DNA of 64,000 nucleotides from Microbacter sp049976245 (GTDB lineage: Bacteria; Bacteroidota; Bacteroidia; Bacteroidales; Paludibacteraceae). Shown in pieces: positions 36,600-45,142 of this stretch. The stretch's first letter is position 1. Each line of letters opens with the position of its first letter. The position numbers and the translations under genes were made by a program. The stretch lies in the NCBI GenBank assembly GCA_049976245.1, contig JBMFIQ010000010.1, positions 9,289 through 73,288 of the forward strand, in the 5' to 3' direction. Below the pieces are notes generated by a model, which worked only from the letters and a program-made list of their open reading frames with translations, searched no databases and was not told the DNA's origin.

Positions 36600-38078
36600 T
36601 TATTTTGCATTCAAAATGCGTTCAGTAACCAATTTTGAACTGATCACCGCCATGGGTAACCCTGCGCCCGGAACGGTGGAAGCTCCAACATAAAAGAGAT
36701 TTGAAAATAGTTCATCCATGTTTTTTGGTCTGAAAGCCCCTATTTGATTCATGGTGTGCGACAAGCCCAAACCGGCTCCTTTGTATAAATTGAATTGATT
36801 TTGCCAATCTTCGGGCGTATAGGCCATTTGAAAAATCACCTCTTTTGAAATGTCATGTTGAATGCGATCGGAAAAATCTTCGATAATGCTGTTGATCATT
36901 GCTTGTTTATCCGACCAATCCGTCTTGAACAGTAAATTTGGAACGGGGCAAACAAAAAATAACGCTTCGCATCCATCCGGAGCACAGGAAGGATTGTGTT
37001 TGGAAACGACGTTAACGTAATAATAAGGTTTCTCCAACGTTCCGGGATTTTTCATCACATCTTTGGCGTAAGCCTCAAAGTTATTCCCCAAAAAATAGTT
37101 GTGATGTTCAAGTTGGGGCAATTTTGTTTTAATACCAACATAAAAAGTGAGATAACCCATTGTCCAACTCATTTTTTGCAATTTGGCTTCAGAGAATTTT
37201 GGACGTTTCATCACCGTTCCTCTAAAGTAGGCAGCATCGGAATTGATCACATAAAGATCGGCCTGCCATTTTTTGCCCTTTTGATCGATGAGTGAGCTAA
37301 TGTGATGTTGATCGCTTTCAAATCCGACAATTTCTGTTTGATAATGAAACGCAACGTCAAATTTTTTCAATTCGTTCACCAAGGTTTCCACAATGGTGTA
37401 CATTCCGCCTTTTACGTTATAGTAGCCGGTATGCGAAAACTCAATGTGCGAAAGGAGCGTGTACACGGCATTGGTGTCGAAGGGCGTTCGGCCAAGAAAA
37501 AAAGCAATCAACGAAACAATTTGTCGAACCTCTTTGGACTCAAAATAATGTCCCGTCTGTTCCCAAAATGTTTTGAACAACACAGGCAGATGAACGGGAT
37601 TTACTTTAACCAAAGCAAAAAGATAATCGGCCACACTGTCGAAATTTTGCTTAATGACCACATCAACGGTATCGTTGTAGAGCGCTTCGCATTTTTTCAG
37701 ATAAGCTCTAAATTTCTGCTCAAAATTGGGCTCAACGGCTTCAAATTGGCGGCTGAAACGGCCAATATCCTTGAAAAGAGCATATTTTTGGTCGCTGCCT
37801 CTGAAACTGACCGTGTACAAGGGATCGAGTTCAACAAACTCGAAAGGCATCTGAATGCCGCAATCCCTGACCAACTCTTCAAACTCGTAAGGCATGCTGA
37901 AAAAACTCGGTCCAACATCGAAGGTAAATCCATCTTTTTTCAACTGATTCAACCTGCCTCCGGGCTGACTGTTTTTTTCAACAAACGTGATTTTGTAGCC
38001 TCTGCTGGCCAGTCGCAATCCGGTGGAAAGCCCACCCAAACCAGTGCCCACGATCAATACTTCTTTGTTTTGATTCAT
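36600..38078 (-). CDS. crtI: Phytoene desaturase
   Basis: 492-residue FAD-dependent CrtI-type desaturase converting phytoene towards lycopene. The N-terminal dinucleotide fold reads GTGLGGLSTGLRLASRGYKI near residue 11, and the C-terminal bacterial-type phytoene dehydrogenase signature is seen in LFYVGASTVPGAGLPMAVISSKLV. It is the last carotenoid gene, 182 bases after the TPR gene and bracketed by inverted repeats. It is the only desaturase in the cluster; a CrtD-type 3',4'-desaturase is also a CrtI homologue, but with no other candidate present, CrtI is the simpler reading. Confidence 0.93.
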   Translation of the reverse strand: MNQNKEVLIVGTGLGGLSTGLRLASRGYKITFVEKNSQPGGRLNQLKKDGFTFDVGPSFFSMPYEFEELVRDCGIQMPFEFVELDPLYTVSFRGSDQKYALFKDIGRFSRQFEAVEPNFEQKFRAYLKKCEALYNDTVDVVIKQNFDSVADYLFALVKVNPVHLPVLFKTFWEQTGHYFESKEVRQIVSLIAFFLGRTPFDTNAVYTLLSHIEFSHTGYYNVKGGMYTIVETLVNELKKFDVAFHYQTEIVGFESDQHHISSLIDQKGKKWQADLYVINSDAAYFRGTVMKRPKFSEAKLQKMSWTMGYLTFYVGIKTKLPQLEHHNYFLGNNFEAYAKDVMKNPGTLEKPYYYVNVVSKHNPSCAPDGCEALFFVCPVPNLLFKTDWSDKQAMINSIIEDFSDRIQHDISKEVIFQMAYTPEDWQNQFNLYKGAGLGLSHTMNQIGAFRPKNMDELFSNLFYVGASTVPGAGLPMAVISSKLVTERILNAK

Positions 38079-38210
38079 TTGTATATCATTTTAATGTGTT
38101 ATCGGAAAAAACGCTCATAAAAAATGGAACCTTTGCTTTGTGTCTAAAACGAATCCTCTCTTTCAAGGATCTTTCATAGAAACATCATTGAATTTTAAAG
38201 TTGAAAATGA

Positions 38211-38262
38211 ACGCACCAAATGGTCATTTGTTTGAGCATAAGCTCTTTTTATAACTCGTTTC
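38211..38262 (-). repeat. Right arm of the 52-base inverted repeat around crtI
   Basis: The reverse complement of this stretch matches 36397-36448 with seven mismatches. It abuts the stop codon of the TPR gene, just as the left arm follows crtI, so each copy lies downstream of a minus-strand gene but in opposite orientation. Confidence 0.8.
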
Positions 38263-38983
38263 AAAAAGTTATTTTTTGATGAAGCTGTGGACAGAGATGA
38301 TTCTTCACCCAATCAAAATTAGGTTCTATCGCCAATGTTTTTTTGCAATATGCTTTTGCATTGTCATATTGATAAAATTCCATGTAAGCCTGAATCAATG
38401 TGGCCAGCAAATTGAGATAATTCCAATTGTGAACCGTAAATCCGGGATTTTTCTCCATCATGCGAAGCGCATCAAGATAGTGTTGTAATGCTTCAGGCTT
38501 TGATCCGCCAAAAATTTTTGGAGTGTAATAGGCAATATTGCCCAATTGCATGTATCCAAAAGGATTATTGGGATCCAAACGAACCGATTCTTGGGCATAT
38601 TCCAAACTCTTTAGTCCAATAAAAAACGCTTTCAATGGAGACAATCCAATCTTAAATCCGATGAAAGCCGCTTTGTAAGCATTTTGCATGGAAAGATCAT
38701 GAACGGAATTTAATTCTTCTTCCGCCAATTTTAAATACTTTGCAGCTTCAGATGCATGTTTTGCACTAATAGCCCAACCGATGTATCCGTATTGATAATT
38801 GATCAGATCGAGCAACTCCTTTTGAGAATTTGGCTGATGTTTTGCCATGGAATCCATCACCGATTTCCATTGATTCATGTCACCTCGAATGTAAGCCTGA
38901 TAAATCAATGGATTTTGCTGTCCAAAGAGCGTACTGCTTAACATAAAGAATAAGATTAAGAGTAAATTTGTCTTCCTTTCCAT
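38261..38983 (-). CDS. Exported TPR-like protein in the carotenoid operon
   Basis: 240 residues from the ATG at 38983. The first 23 residues (MERKTNLLLILFFMLSSTLFGQQ) form a signal peptide. The remainder is alpha-helical with TPR-like units, for instance SLEYAQESVRLDPNNPFGYMQLGNIAY and YDNAKAYCKKTLAIEPNFDWV. The frame extends upstream to 39295, but that part overlaps the glycosyltransferase and lacks coding character, so the downstream start was chosen. It overlaps the glycosyltransferase stop by 28 bases. Similar proteins accompany Bacteroidota carotenoid/lipid clusters; its role is unknown, perhaps scaffolding at the periplasmic side. Confidence 0.8.
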   Translation of the reverse strand: MERKTNLLLILFFMLSSTLFGQQNPLIYQAYIRGDMNQWKSVMDSMAKHQPNSQKELLDLINYQYGYIGWAISAKHASEAAKYLKLAEEELNSVHDLSMQNAYKAAFIGFKIGLSPLKAFFIGLKSLEYAQESVRLDPNNPFGYMQLGNIAYYTPKIFGGSKPEALQHYLDALRMMEKNPGFTVHNWNYLNLLATLIQAYMEFYQYDNAKAYCKKTLAIEPNFDWVKNHLCPQLHQKITF

Positions 38984-40050
38984 GTGTAATTTTTTTTGCG
39001 TTTCATGCGTAAAGCATTGATCAATACTTGGAATAAAAAGAAAAGATGCACCGGGAAATAAAACAGCGCTGTTGATACGGGTTGACGGCATGCCCACGAA
39101 TAAAGGATTTGCACGCAAAGCACCACGATCAGATACCACCACAAAAGCGCCGAATGCATCAATAACAAAGGCACAAAACCAAAAGCAGCCAAAAATCCGA
39201 ACAAAAAGGCGACTATCGGCATATTGCCAAAAAACATCAAAATATTTTTTGAAAATCCGTTGAACGCATCCCGATATGAAGCATACATTCTGCATTGAAT
39301 GCTCTTTTCGCCCGTTATGCAGGCCACCGGAATGTGGTGTTGTTTATACAAACGGGCAATTAAAATATCCTCCACAGCCGACGATTTCACTTGGCTATGA
39401 GGTTGGATTTTCTTGTACCATCCCGCTTCGAACAACATAAACTGACCATTGGCAGCAGCATGCGATTTGAAAGGCGATATCCTGACAAAGATCAACGGCA
39501 ACAAGGTCAACAGAATGTAATTCATTAAAGGCACCGTAAGCTTTTCGCCCAAAGTGAGCTGAATCTGTTTCGGGAAAACGGACATTAATCCTAATTTCTT
39601 CTTTTTCATATATTCAACGGAATCTTCCACGATGGTTCCGAAGAGTTGGACATCGGCATCGACAAACAACAAAAAAGATCCTTTGGCATGTTGAGCCAGC
39701 ATAAAGCAGGCATGATTTTTCCCTAACCAACCTTGCGGAAGAGCAACGGGCTGCACCAGCCGAATGCGATCATCCTTTGCACTCATTGACTGAACAATGG
39801 ATGCCGTTCGATCGGTGGAATGGTCATCGTAAACCAGCACTTCAATCCGATCGTTTTTGATGGCATGCAAACTTTCAAGCAATTTTCCAATGTTAGCTTC
39901 TTCGTTGCGTGCCGGTATCAAAATGGAAATCAATTCGCCGTGAAGCGATGCCGATTTCCCGATGTTTTGACGAAAAACAACATTCAACAAGGCGTTCAGC
40001 AGTTGCAAAACGACAAAACCAAAAGAAAGATCAACCAGTAAATGCATCAT
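38956..40050 (-). CDS. GT2 glycosyltransferase, probable carotenoid glycosyltransferase
   Basis: 364-residue family 2 glycosyltransferase with an N-terminal membrane segment and three or more at the C-terminus. Catalytic blocks: LIPARNEEANIGKLLESL near residue 43, VYDDHSTDRT near 73, and LLFVDADVQLF near 128 (metal-binding DAD). The GWLGKNHACF segment resembles CrtQ/CruC-type transferases that act on hydroxylated carotenoids. It is coupled by ATGA overlap to the acyltransferase before it. The carotenoid role is inferred from position and resemblance; a lipid substrate is possible. Confidence 0.82.
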   Translation of the reverse strand: MMHLLVDLSFGFVVLQLLNALLNVVFRQNIGKSASLHGELISILIPARNEEANIGKLLESLHAIKNDRIEVLVYDDHSTDRTASIVQSMSAKDDRIRLVQPVALPQGWLGKNHACFMLAQHAKGSFLLFVDADVQLFGTIVEDSVEYMKKKKLGLMSVFPKQIQLTLGEKLTVPLMNYILLTLLPLIFVRISPFKSHAAANGQFMLFEAGWYKKIQPHSQVKSSAVEDILIARLYKQHHIPVACITGEKSIQCRMYASYRDAFNGFSKNILMFFGNMPIVAFLFGFLAAFGFVPLLLMHSALLWWYLIVVLCVQILYSWACRQPVSTALFYFPVHLFFLFQVLINALRMKRKKNYTWKGRQIYS

Positions 40051-40661
40051 GAACTTTTGTTTTTTTGACGATTGACACTGTTGGTATAAAAAAGATTGTA
40101 CGCTGCTTCCGGTCCCAATTTTTTCAAATCAGCCACGCTGTAGGACTGAAAATAAACAAAAAGGGTTGGCTTGATGTCGGAAAAATAATCCGTCAGATTG
40201 GCTACAAAAAGCACTTGAGTATCCGCCGGACAACGATTGAGAATGTATTGAATGCCTTTTTGAAAACGGAAGCGCTCAAGGTAAGCCGATTGAATCTCCC
40301 CTTGAGGAAACAGCAACACAACATGATCATTCCTTTGCAACAGTGCTAACGTGTAATCCATGCTTTGCAAAACCTCGCGGGAGTGTTTGCGAACGGAAAA
40401 GCCGCCGGTATATTGAAAATACCAATGTTTTCGCAATTGCTCTTCCAACATCATAAAGTGAAGCCTTCGATGGAGACGTTGTTGATTAAGATATTCCACC
40501 CAAAAGCCATCCCACCAACTCACATGATTGGCAATGACGAGCACAGCCGTTCCTCGATCGACAAACTCACCTTCAAGAGAGACGTCGTGAAAATGGCGTT
40601 TGAGCAGCAAGCGCATCAACCACTTAAACAAAGGATAGAGAGGATGTTTGGCTTTGATCAT
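40047..40661 (-). CDS. Lysophospholipid acyltransferase-family protein (carotenoid glycoside acylation?)
   Basis: About 204 residues from the ATG at 40661, which overlaps the stop of the cruF-like gene (ATGA). The HX4D-type motif reads NHVSWWDG, with a histidine and aspartate in register, and the second block is LLFPQGEIQSAY. These identify the PlsC/LPLAT fold, which transfers acyl groups to hydroxyls. Placed between cruF and the glycosyltransferase, it may acylate the sugar of a carotenoid glycoside, in the way CruD does in green sulfur bacteria; this is inference. An upstream start at 40715 was rejected. Confidence 0.8.
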   Translation of the reverse strand: MIKAKHPLYPLFKWLMRLLLKRHFHDVSLEGEFVDRGTAVLVIANHVSWWDGFWVEYLNQQRLHRRLHFMMLEEQLRKHWYFQYTGGFSVRKHSREVLQSMDYTLALLQRNDHVVLLFPQGEIQSAYLERFRFQKGIQYILNRCPADTQVLFVANLTDYFSDIKPTLFVYFQSYSVADLKKLGPEAAYNLFYTNSVNRQKNKSS

Positions 40662-41335
40662 GACAACCACTTGAATCGAATGAATAAAACTACAAAAAAG
40701 AAAAATTGGCAACAAAAAAGCACAAAAGCCATCTTATTTTTGGTCTCAATACGAAATGCTTTGTAAATTGCAACGAACAGAAAACCAATGATCCACCAGG
40801 CAATATAATTTTGCAAAGGAACCATAGAACCATCCCAGCGCCACATTTTCATGATTGGCGCCATCGGCTCCAACACCAAATCATAACCCAGCATGACCAA
40901 TGGTGCCCCAACCATCTGCACCAACACATTTTTCGTCACGTTCTGCATCATCGAAACCGCAGTGTAGGACAAAAAAATCCAGTTGATCCCGATCATCAAC
41001 GGAGTATGAAACAGTTGCAGTCCAAGCGTATTTTCATATTGATACTTCCCAAAAACAGCACCGCTGTTCACACCAACCACTTCAATAAAAAATCCCAGAA
41101 GATACAATCCGGCAAAAACCGCCAGAGATTTTCGATAACCGTGACGGGAATGAAACAACAAAAGCCCGACAAAAGAAAGCATCAATGCCCAGGGAACCAA
41201 TTGCAAAAAAAACGGAAACCAAGCCGGTACAAGCATCCCAACAACGCCAACGGTATAGAAAATTATATAGAAAACGATGACTTGCCGTTTTCTTTGCTCA
41301 AAAAAAAGTTGAAGTCTTGAGATGTTCAGTGTCAT
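40658..41335 (-). CDS. cruF: Carotenoid 1',2'-hydratase-like membrane protein (CruF family)
   Basis: About 225 residues from the ATG at 41335, overlapping the lycopene cyclase stop (ATGA). Six to seven transmembrane segments. Family stretches include GFFIEVVGVNSGAVFGKYQY and VGAPLVMLGYDLVLEPMAP, with the conserved Glu and Asp residues of CruF-type hydratases. CruF adds water across the terminal psi end of a carotene, giving a 1'-hydroxyl that can be glycosylated. Its presence implies that one end of the carotenoid stays acyclic. The next gene (acyltransferase) also starts by overlap. Confidence 0.85.
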   Translation of the reverse strand: MTLNISRLQLFFEQRKRQVIVFYIIFYTVGVVGMLVPAWFPFFLQLVPWALMLSFVGLLLFHSRHGYRKSLAVFAGLYLLGFFIEVVGVNSGAVFGKYQYENTLGLQLFHTPLMIGINWIFLSYTAVSMMQNVTKNVLVQMVGAPLVMLGYDLVLEPMAPIMKMWRWDGSMVPLQNYIAWWIIGFLFVAIYKAFRIETKNKMAFVLFCCQFFFFVVLFIRFKWLS

Positions 41336-42042
41336 AACGATGATGAATGGACGATTCGTTTTTGTGCTTGCTTGCGCCATGTGGCCATCAGCAAAAGATT
41401 GAACAAAATTAAGCTGAAAGCATATCCAAAATCCTCAATGGGAATGGTCATAAAGCGAATGCCGAGATTGTAGCTGTCGTTGTACCAAACCTCCTGACGA
41501 TTCACAAAACTACCTGTCAACGTGGCATTCACCAGAATGAAAGGAATCAAAATGACCAAGAAAGTGAGGTAAAACCGATCGATAACATGTGACTGATCAA
41601 AGAATGACCAAAGTAAAGCCATCACGACAAAGCTAAAAATATAAACCGTATAAGCCTGCTTCAAATGGGAGAAAACAATCGACAGCAAAAAAAGCATCAG
41701 CACAGTGGAAATGATGTTGCTGATCCGGTGATTCAACTTCCATTGTGGGAAATAGAGCACAATAGATTCGTGAAGAAAGATGCTGGCATAGGGCACAACG
41801 AAAAAAAACAACCATTCTTCCACCGGCAATCCCAACCAAAGAACGGGAAGATGATAAGCCGGATTGAACCCCCAAATACCCAAACGAGTAAACCACACAT
41901 CAACGGCAATGTAAACAGCCGCCACGATGAAAAGAGAAGGAAACAACCATTTCCAGAGCGTGTAAAAGTGAAGTTTTTTGTCGAAACTCAACAGGCCCGG
42001 CACCAAAATGGAAAAGAAAAGAAGCAAAGCGTAAAGCCACAT
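41332..42042 (-). CDS. crtYcd: Lycopene cyclase, fused CrtYc-CrtYd type
   Basis: 236-residue membrane protein made of two homologous lycopene-cyclase domains of the heterodimeric type, fused in one chain. The catalytic PxEE/D motif occurs once in each half: PVEE at residues 73-76 and PIED at 201-204. About seven transmembrane segments. It makes beta-ionone rings on lycopene or gamma-carotene. This single-chain form is common in Bacteroidota. It follows crtZ by 3 bases. Confidence 0.93.
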   Translation of the reverse strand: MWLYALLLFFSILVPGLLSFDKKLHFYTLWKWLFPSLFIVAAVYIAVDVWFTRLGIWGFNPAYHLPVLWLGLPVEEWLFFFVVPYASIFLHESIVLYFPQWKLNHRISNIISTVLMLFLLSIVFSHLKQAYTVYIFSFVVMALLWSFFDQSHVIDRFYLTFLVILIPFILVNATLTGSFVNRQEVWYNDSYNLGIRFMTIPIEDFGYAFSLILFNLLLMATWRKQAQKRIVHSSSL

Positions 42043-42045
42043 GGT

Positions 42046-42519
42046 TTAGTTTTTAAAATAACGTAAAGGAAAAATCAGCAAACCGAAATTGTTGAAATCA
42101 TTTTTGCTTTTAGGTCGATGATGTGCCAAATGTGCTTTGATGATGGCTTTGGTGTAGGCATTGTGATGCTGCTGAAGAAAAGGAATGTGCAAGCGTTGAT
42201 GAATGATGATTTCGTGCACCATGAAATAGGTAAAACCATAAAGCGTAATCCCAATGGAAATAAATATCAAGGAAGAAATTGCAAAATAAAATCCAAAAAA
42301 CATCAGCAACATGGCCGGAATGGCATAGATCAAAAAGAAATAGTCATTTTTTTCAAATTTGGAAGAAGAGACTTTGTCCATGCTTACCTTGTTTTGGTCG
42401 TTCACATGATGATCCTTGTGCCATTTCCACAAAAAACCGTGCATGATGTACTTGTGATTTGACCAAGCCACCAACTCCATCAGCCAATAAGCTGCCACAA
42501 GCCATACCAAATTAATCAT
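42046..42519 (-). CDS. crtZ: Beta-carotene hydroxylase
   Basis: 157-residue di-iron membrane hydroxylase acting at C3 of beta rings. All histidine motifs are visible: NHKYIMHG, HKDHH, HEIIIHQRLH and HLAHHRPKSKNDF. Length and motif order match CrtZ of flavobacteria. The ATG overlaps the idi stop (ATGA). Oxygen is a substrate, so the mature pigment needs at least traces of oxygen. Confidence 0.94.
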   Translation of the reverse strand: MINLVWLVAAYWLMELVAWSNHKYIMHGFLWKWHKDHHVNDQNKVSMDKVSSSKFEKNDYFFLIYAIPAMLLMFFGFYFAISSLIFISIGITLYGFTYFMVHEIIIHQRLHIPFLQQHHNAYTKAIIKAHLAHHRPKSKNDFNNFGLLIFPLRYFKN

Positions 42520-43046
42520 AAAACAGTGATTTTATTGAAATATTCAGGGAACTTTTGCATGATGTTCAAAAACCAAACCGTAAAATCCTCGGGAGTGCGC
42601 TCCATCCATTGCATCAAATCGGGCAAGTCAACGAACTTGAAATCCATCACCTCAAGCGGATTCAGCTTTGGCAAAGCGTCTGAAATTCCCACAAAGACAT
42701 GATCAAACTCATGTTCCGTCAATGCGTTGTCCAACGTGGCACGGTACGTAAAATGAAACAATTCGGTCAAATCGTCCGTCATCAATCCCATTTCTTGAGA
42801 AAGGCGCCTGATGGCGGCCTCTTTGTTGCTTTCGCCCGGGAAAGGATGTGTACAAGCCGTATTGGTCCACAAACCGGCAGAATGATATTTCGTTAAGGCC
42901 CTTTGTTGAAGCAACATTTGAGCCTTGGCATTCAAAATAATAACCGAAACTGCTCTGTGAAGCAATCCTTTTTGGTGCGCTTCCAATTTCATCATTTCTC
43001 CCATTGGCCGGTCGTTCCGATCGACCAAAATCACTTTATCTTCCAT
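42516..43046 (-). CDS. idi: Isopentenyl-diphosphate delta-isomerase, type I
   Basis: 176-residue Nudix-fold enzyme interconverting IPP and DMAPP. The catalytic cysteine lies in NTACTHPFPGE (near residue 64) and the glutamate in the YRATLDNALTEHEFDHVFVG segment (near residue 117). MSRDNRPMGE-like N-terminus (VDRNDRPMGEMMKLEAH). With the MEP pathway marked by ispG, Idi is not essential but balances precursors; its place in the operon links it to pigment supply. Five bases separate it from crtB. Confidence 0.95.
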   Translation of the reverse strand: MEDKVILVDRNDRPMGEMMKLEAHQKGLLHRAVSVIILNAKAQMLLQQRALTKYHSAGLWTNTACTHPFPGESNKEAAIRRLSQEMGLMTDDLTELFHFTYRATLDNALTEHEFDHVFVGISDALPKLNPLEVMDFKFVDLPDLMQWMERTPEDFTVWFLNIMQKFPEYFNKITVL

Positions 43047-43051
43047 TCAAA

Positions 43052-43894
43052 TCAAATCAGTTTGGTTTTATATAAAAATGCCACTTTGAGCATAATCCAA
43101 TATTTTTTCATGTTGTGAATGCGCACCCGCTCGGACAACAACCGATCGGGCGAACTACGTTTAATTTTTTGAAACAACGATTGATAATAGAAATAAGCTA
43201 AAGCCACAGCCAATTTCGATCGGCCCGGAAGTTGTCTGATCCCGATCCATGCCTCGTTAAAATCATCTTCAATGGATTTCTCAATCAATTGCTTGGTTTG
43301 ATGATCAAACGGCCGATTGACAATTTCGGGAAAATAGGTACGCCCCAACTCCGTTTTGTCGCTATGCAAATCGCGCAAAAAATTGACCTTCTGAAATGCC
43401 GATCCCAATTTCTGGGCAGCGTATTCCAATTGATCGTAAAGCATTTGATTGCCGTCACAAAAAACTTTCAAACACATCAGTCCCACCACATCGGCTGAAC
43501 CGTAAACGTATTTTGTAAAATCTTCTCTTTTGACGTAATCAGTTTCCGTTAAATCATTTTTCATGCTCTCCATGAAAGCATTAATGTGTCGTAATTCAAT
43601 GTGATATTTTTTTATGGTATCAACAAAAGCAGCTACAATGATGTTGGAACTGATGCCTTGCTCGAGTGCCGAATAAAGCTGAAGATTCAAATCGTGAAGC
43701 AAAAATGCTTTATCGAAAGCATGAAAACTGTCAACGATCTCATCGGCTAAACGCACAAAACCATAAATGGCAAAAATGGCTTTGCGCTGTTCTTTCTTCA
43801 ACAATGACGTCGCCAACGAAAAAGATGTGCTGTAACGCTTTGTGATAAACTCAGCTATTTGATAGCTGTTCTCCATGTAGAATTCAACATTCAT
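43052..43894 (-). CDS. crtB: Phytoene synthase
   Basis: 280-residue squalene/phytoene synthase joining two GGPP. The first Asp-rich motif is DEIVD (residues 51-55), preceded by AIYGFVRLA; the second is NFLRDLHSD with D175 and D179, followed by GRTYFPEI. It is the first gene of the carotenoid operon, with a promoter box 54 bases upstream. A second possible start, M7, gives MENSYQIAEF; the first ATG was kept because nothing argues against it. Confidence 0.95.
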   Translation of the reverse strand: MNVEFYMENSYQIAEFITKRYSTSFSLATSLLKKEQRKAIFAIYGFVRLADEIVDSFHAFDKAFLLHDLNLQLYSALEQGISSNIIVAAFVDTIKKYHIELRHINAFMESMKNDLTETDYVKREDFTKYVYGSADVVGLMCLKVFCDGNQMLYDQLEYAAQKLGSAFQKVNFLRDLHSDKTELGRTYFPEIVNRPFDHQTKQLIEKSIEDDFNEAWIGIRQLPGRSKLAVALAYFYYQSLFQKIKRSSPDRLLSERVRIHNMKKYWIMLKVAFLYKTKLI

Positions 43895-43947
43895 GCAGAA
43901 AACGATAAATGAATTTTTAATTTACGCAATGCTTGTTTCAACAACTA

Positions 43948-43955
43948 CAAATATA
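43948..43955 (-). promoter_or_regulatory. -7 box of the carotenoid operon
   Basis: TATATTTG on the minus strand fits TAnnTTTG and lies 54 bases before crtB. No TTG at the expected spacing and no adjacent regulator gene (for example a MerR/LitR type) in the window. Confidence 0.5.
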
Positions 43956-44155
43956 TTGAAAGAAGTTACAAAAAAAAAGGGATTTGATGTTTAACATTCA
44001 CTTTTATGTTAATCGGGCTGCGTGTTCGAACAAGAATTAAACCCAAAGAAGCGTTGCAAGCGCTAAAAGAGGCCGTTAGCAAAGTTATCAACAACATTTG
44101 AAAAAATGTGAACAACTTTTTTGATTCAAATCGTTCAAATTAATCTATTTCTAGC

Positions 44156-44163
44156 TAATTTTG
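44156..44163 (+). promoter_or_regulatory. -7 box of the HU/SPOR gene
   Basis: TAATTTTG matches TAnnTTTG. It ends 5 bases before the GTG at 44168 and 14 before the ATG at 44177, which favours the ATG as the translated start. Confidence 0.55.
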
Positions 44164-44176
44164 TGGTGTGGAAACA

Positions 44177-45142
44177 ATGATTAACCATATTGAAACCTTG
44201 CTGACGGAGCACGATTGCGTGATTTTGCCCGGGTTCGGAGCTTTGATCGTTAACTACGTGAGCGCCGTCATCGTTGAGCGCGAAGAACAACTGATTCCTC
44301 CCCACAAAACGATTTATTTTAACCCTGCCCTTCAACATGATGACGGATTGTTGATCGAGACATGGCGCCTCAAGCAAAAAATTTCCTATCAAAAAGCATC
44401 ACGTCAGGTTGAAAAGTTTGTGCTGCAGATCAAGCAAGCATTATTGGATCATCCAACGGTTTCGTTCGGACAATTGGGAACATTTCATGCCGTAGAACAT
44501 CATCGCATTGAATTTCAACCGGCCTTTACGCCTCATTTTCTCCCCGACAACATTGGTCTGCAAACAATAAAATTGCTGCCTGTAAGGAAAAAAGCGCATC
44601 ACGAAACGCAGGTCGTCATTCACGTTCCGTCCATGAGCAAATATGTTGCAGCAGCAGTCTTTATGTTACTGCTCATGTTCGTTTTACCCATTGGACAATT
44701 CCATACCGAAACCAATTACGCAAGGTTAAACCCGTGGGATTACCTCAAAAATCAATGGATGTCGCAACATTTCAACATCACGGCTTCCGATACCAATGCG
44801 GTGATGCTTCCGTCGCCCAGTGTGATGCATCCTTTGACGGTTCCCGTTGCTTCGGTGTTGCAAAAACCCAATAAAACGGCTCCATTGCATGAGTGGTACA
44901 TCGTGGTTGGAACATTTCATTCCGAAAAACAGGCTTTGATATCGGCCAAAGAGCTGGGAGAAAAAGAAAAAATAGCTTTAACCGTGATAAAACATCACGA
45001 TCTCTACCGCATCGTGGCTCAAAGTTTTGCATCAAGGGACAGCGCCTTGACAGTGCTTCGGATGATGCGACAAAAAACTGCATTTAACACGGCATGGATC
45101 GTTTACAATCCTTCTTCATCATCATCGCACGCCGCGCTATAA
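44177..45142 (+). CDS. HU-CCDC81 and SPOR domain membrane protein
   Basis: About 321 residues. Residues 1-115 form two HU-related CCDC81-type domains, seen in LPGFGALIVNY and the region KTIYFNPALQHDDGLL. A single transmembrane segment (YVAAAVFMLLLMFVLPIG) lies near residue 157. The C-terminal 75 residues are a SPOR domain (WYIVVGTFHSEKQALISAKEL and RIVAQSFASRDSAL), which binds denuded septal peptidoglycan. The layout, a cytoplasmic DNA-binding-like part and a periplasmic cell-wall part joined through the membrane, is widespread in Bacteroidota and suggests a division-linked role. A GTG at 44168 is an alternative start. It is convergent with mutS2, separated by no more than a few bases. Confidence 0.88.
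   Translation: MINHIETLLTEHDCVILPGFGALIVNYVSAVIVEREEQLIPPHKTIYFNPALQHDDGLLIETWRLKQKISYQKASRQVEKFVLQIKQALLDHPTVSFGQLGTFHAVEHHRIEFQPAFTPHFLPDNIGLQTIKLLPVRKKAHHETQVVIHVPSMSKYVAAAVFMLLLMFVLPIGQFHTETNYARLNPWDYLKNQWMSQHFNITASDTNAVMLPSPSVMHPLTVPVASVLQKPNKTAPLHEWYIVVGTFHSEKQALISAKELGEKEKIALTVIKHHDLYRIVAQSFASRDSALTVLRMMRQKTAFNTAWIVYNPSSSSSHAAL

Noticed and set aside
37302..38120. Long antisense frame opposite crtI
   Set aside because: It is the mirror of the well-supported crtI coding frame and has no protein family resemblance.
38984..39295. N-terminal extension of the TPR protein
   Set aside because: It overlaps the glycosyltransferase on the same strand; a clear signal peptide starts at 38983.
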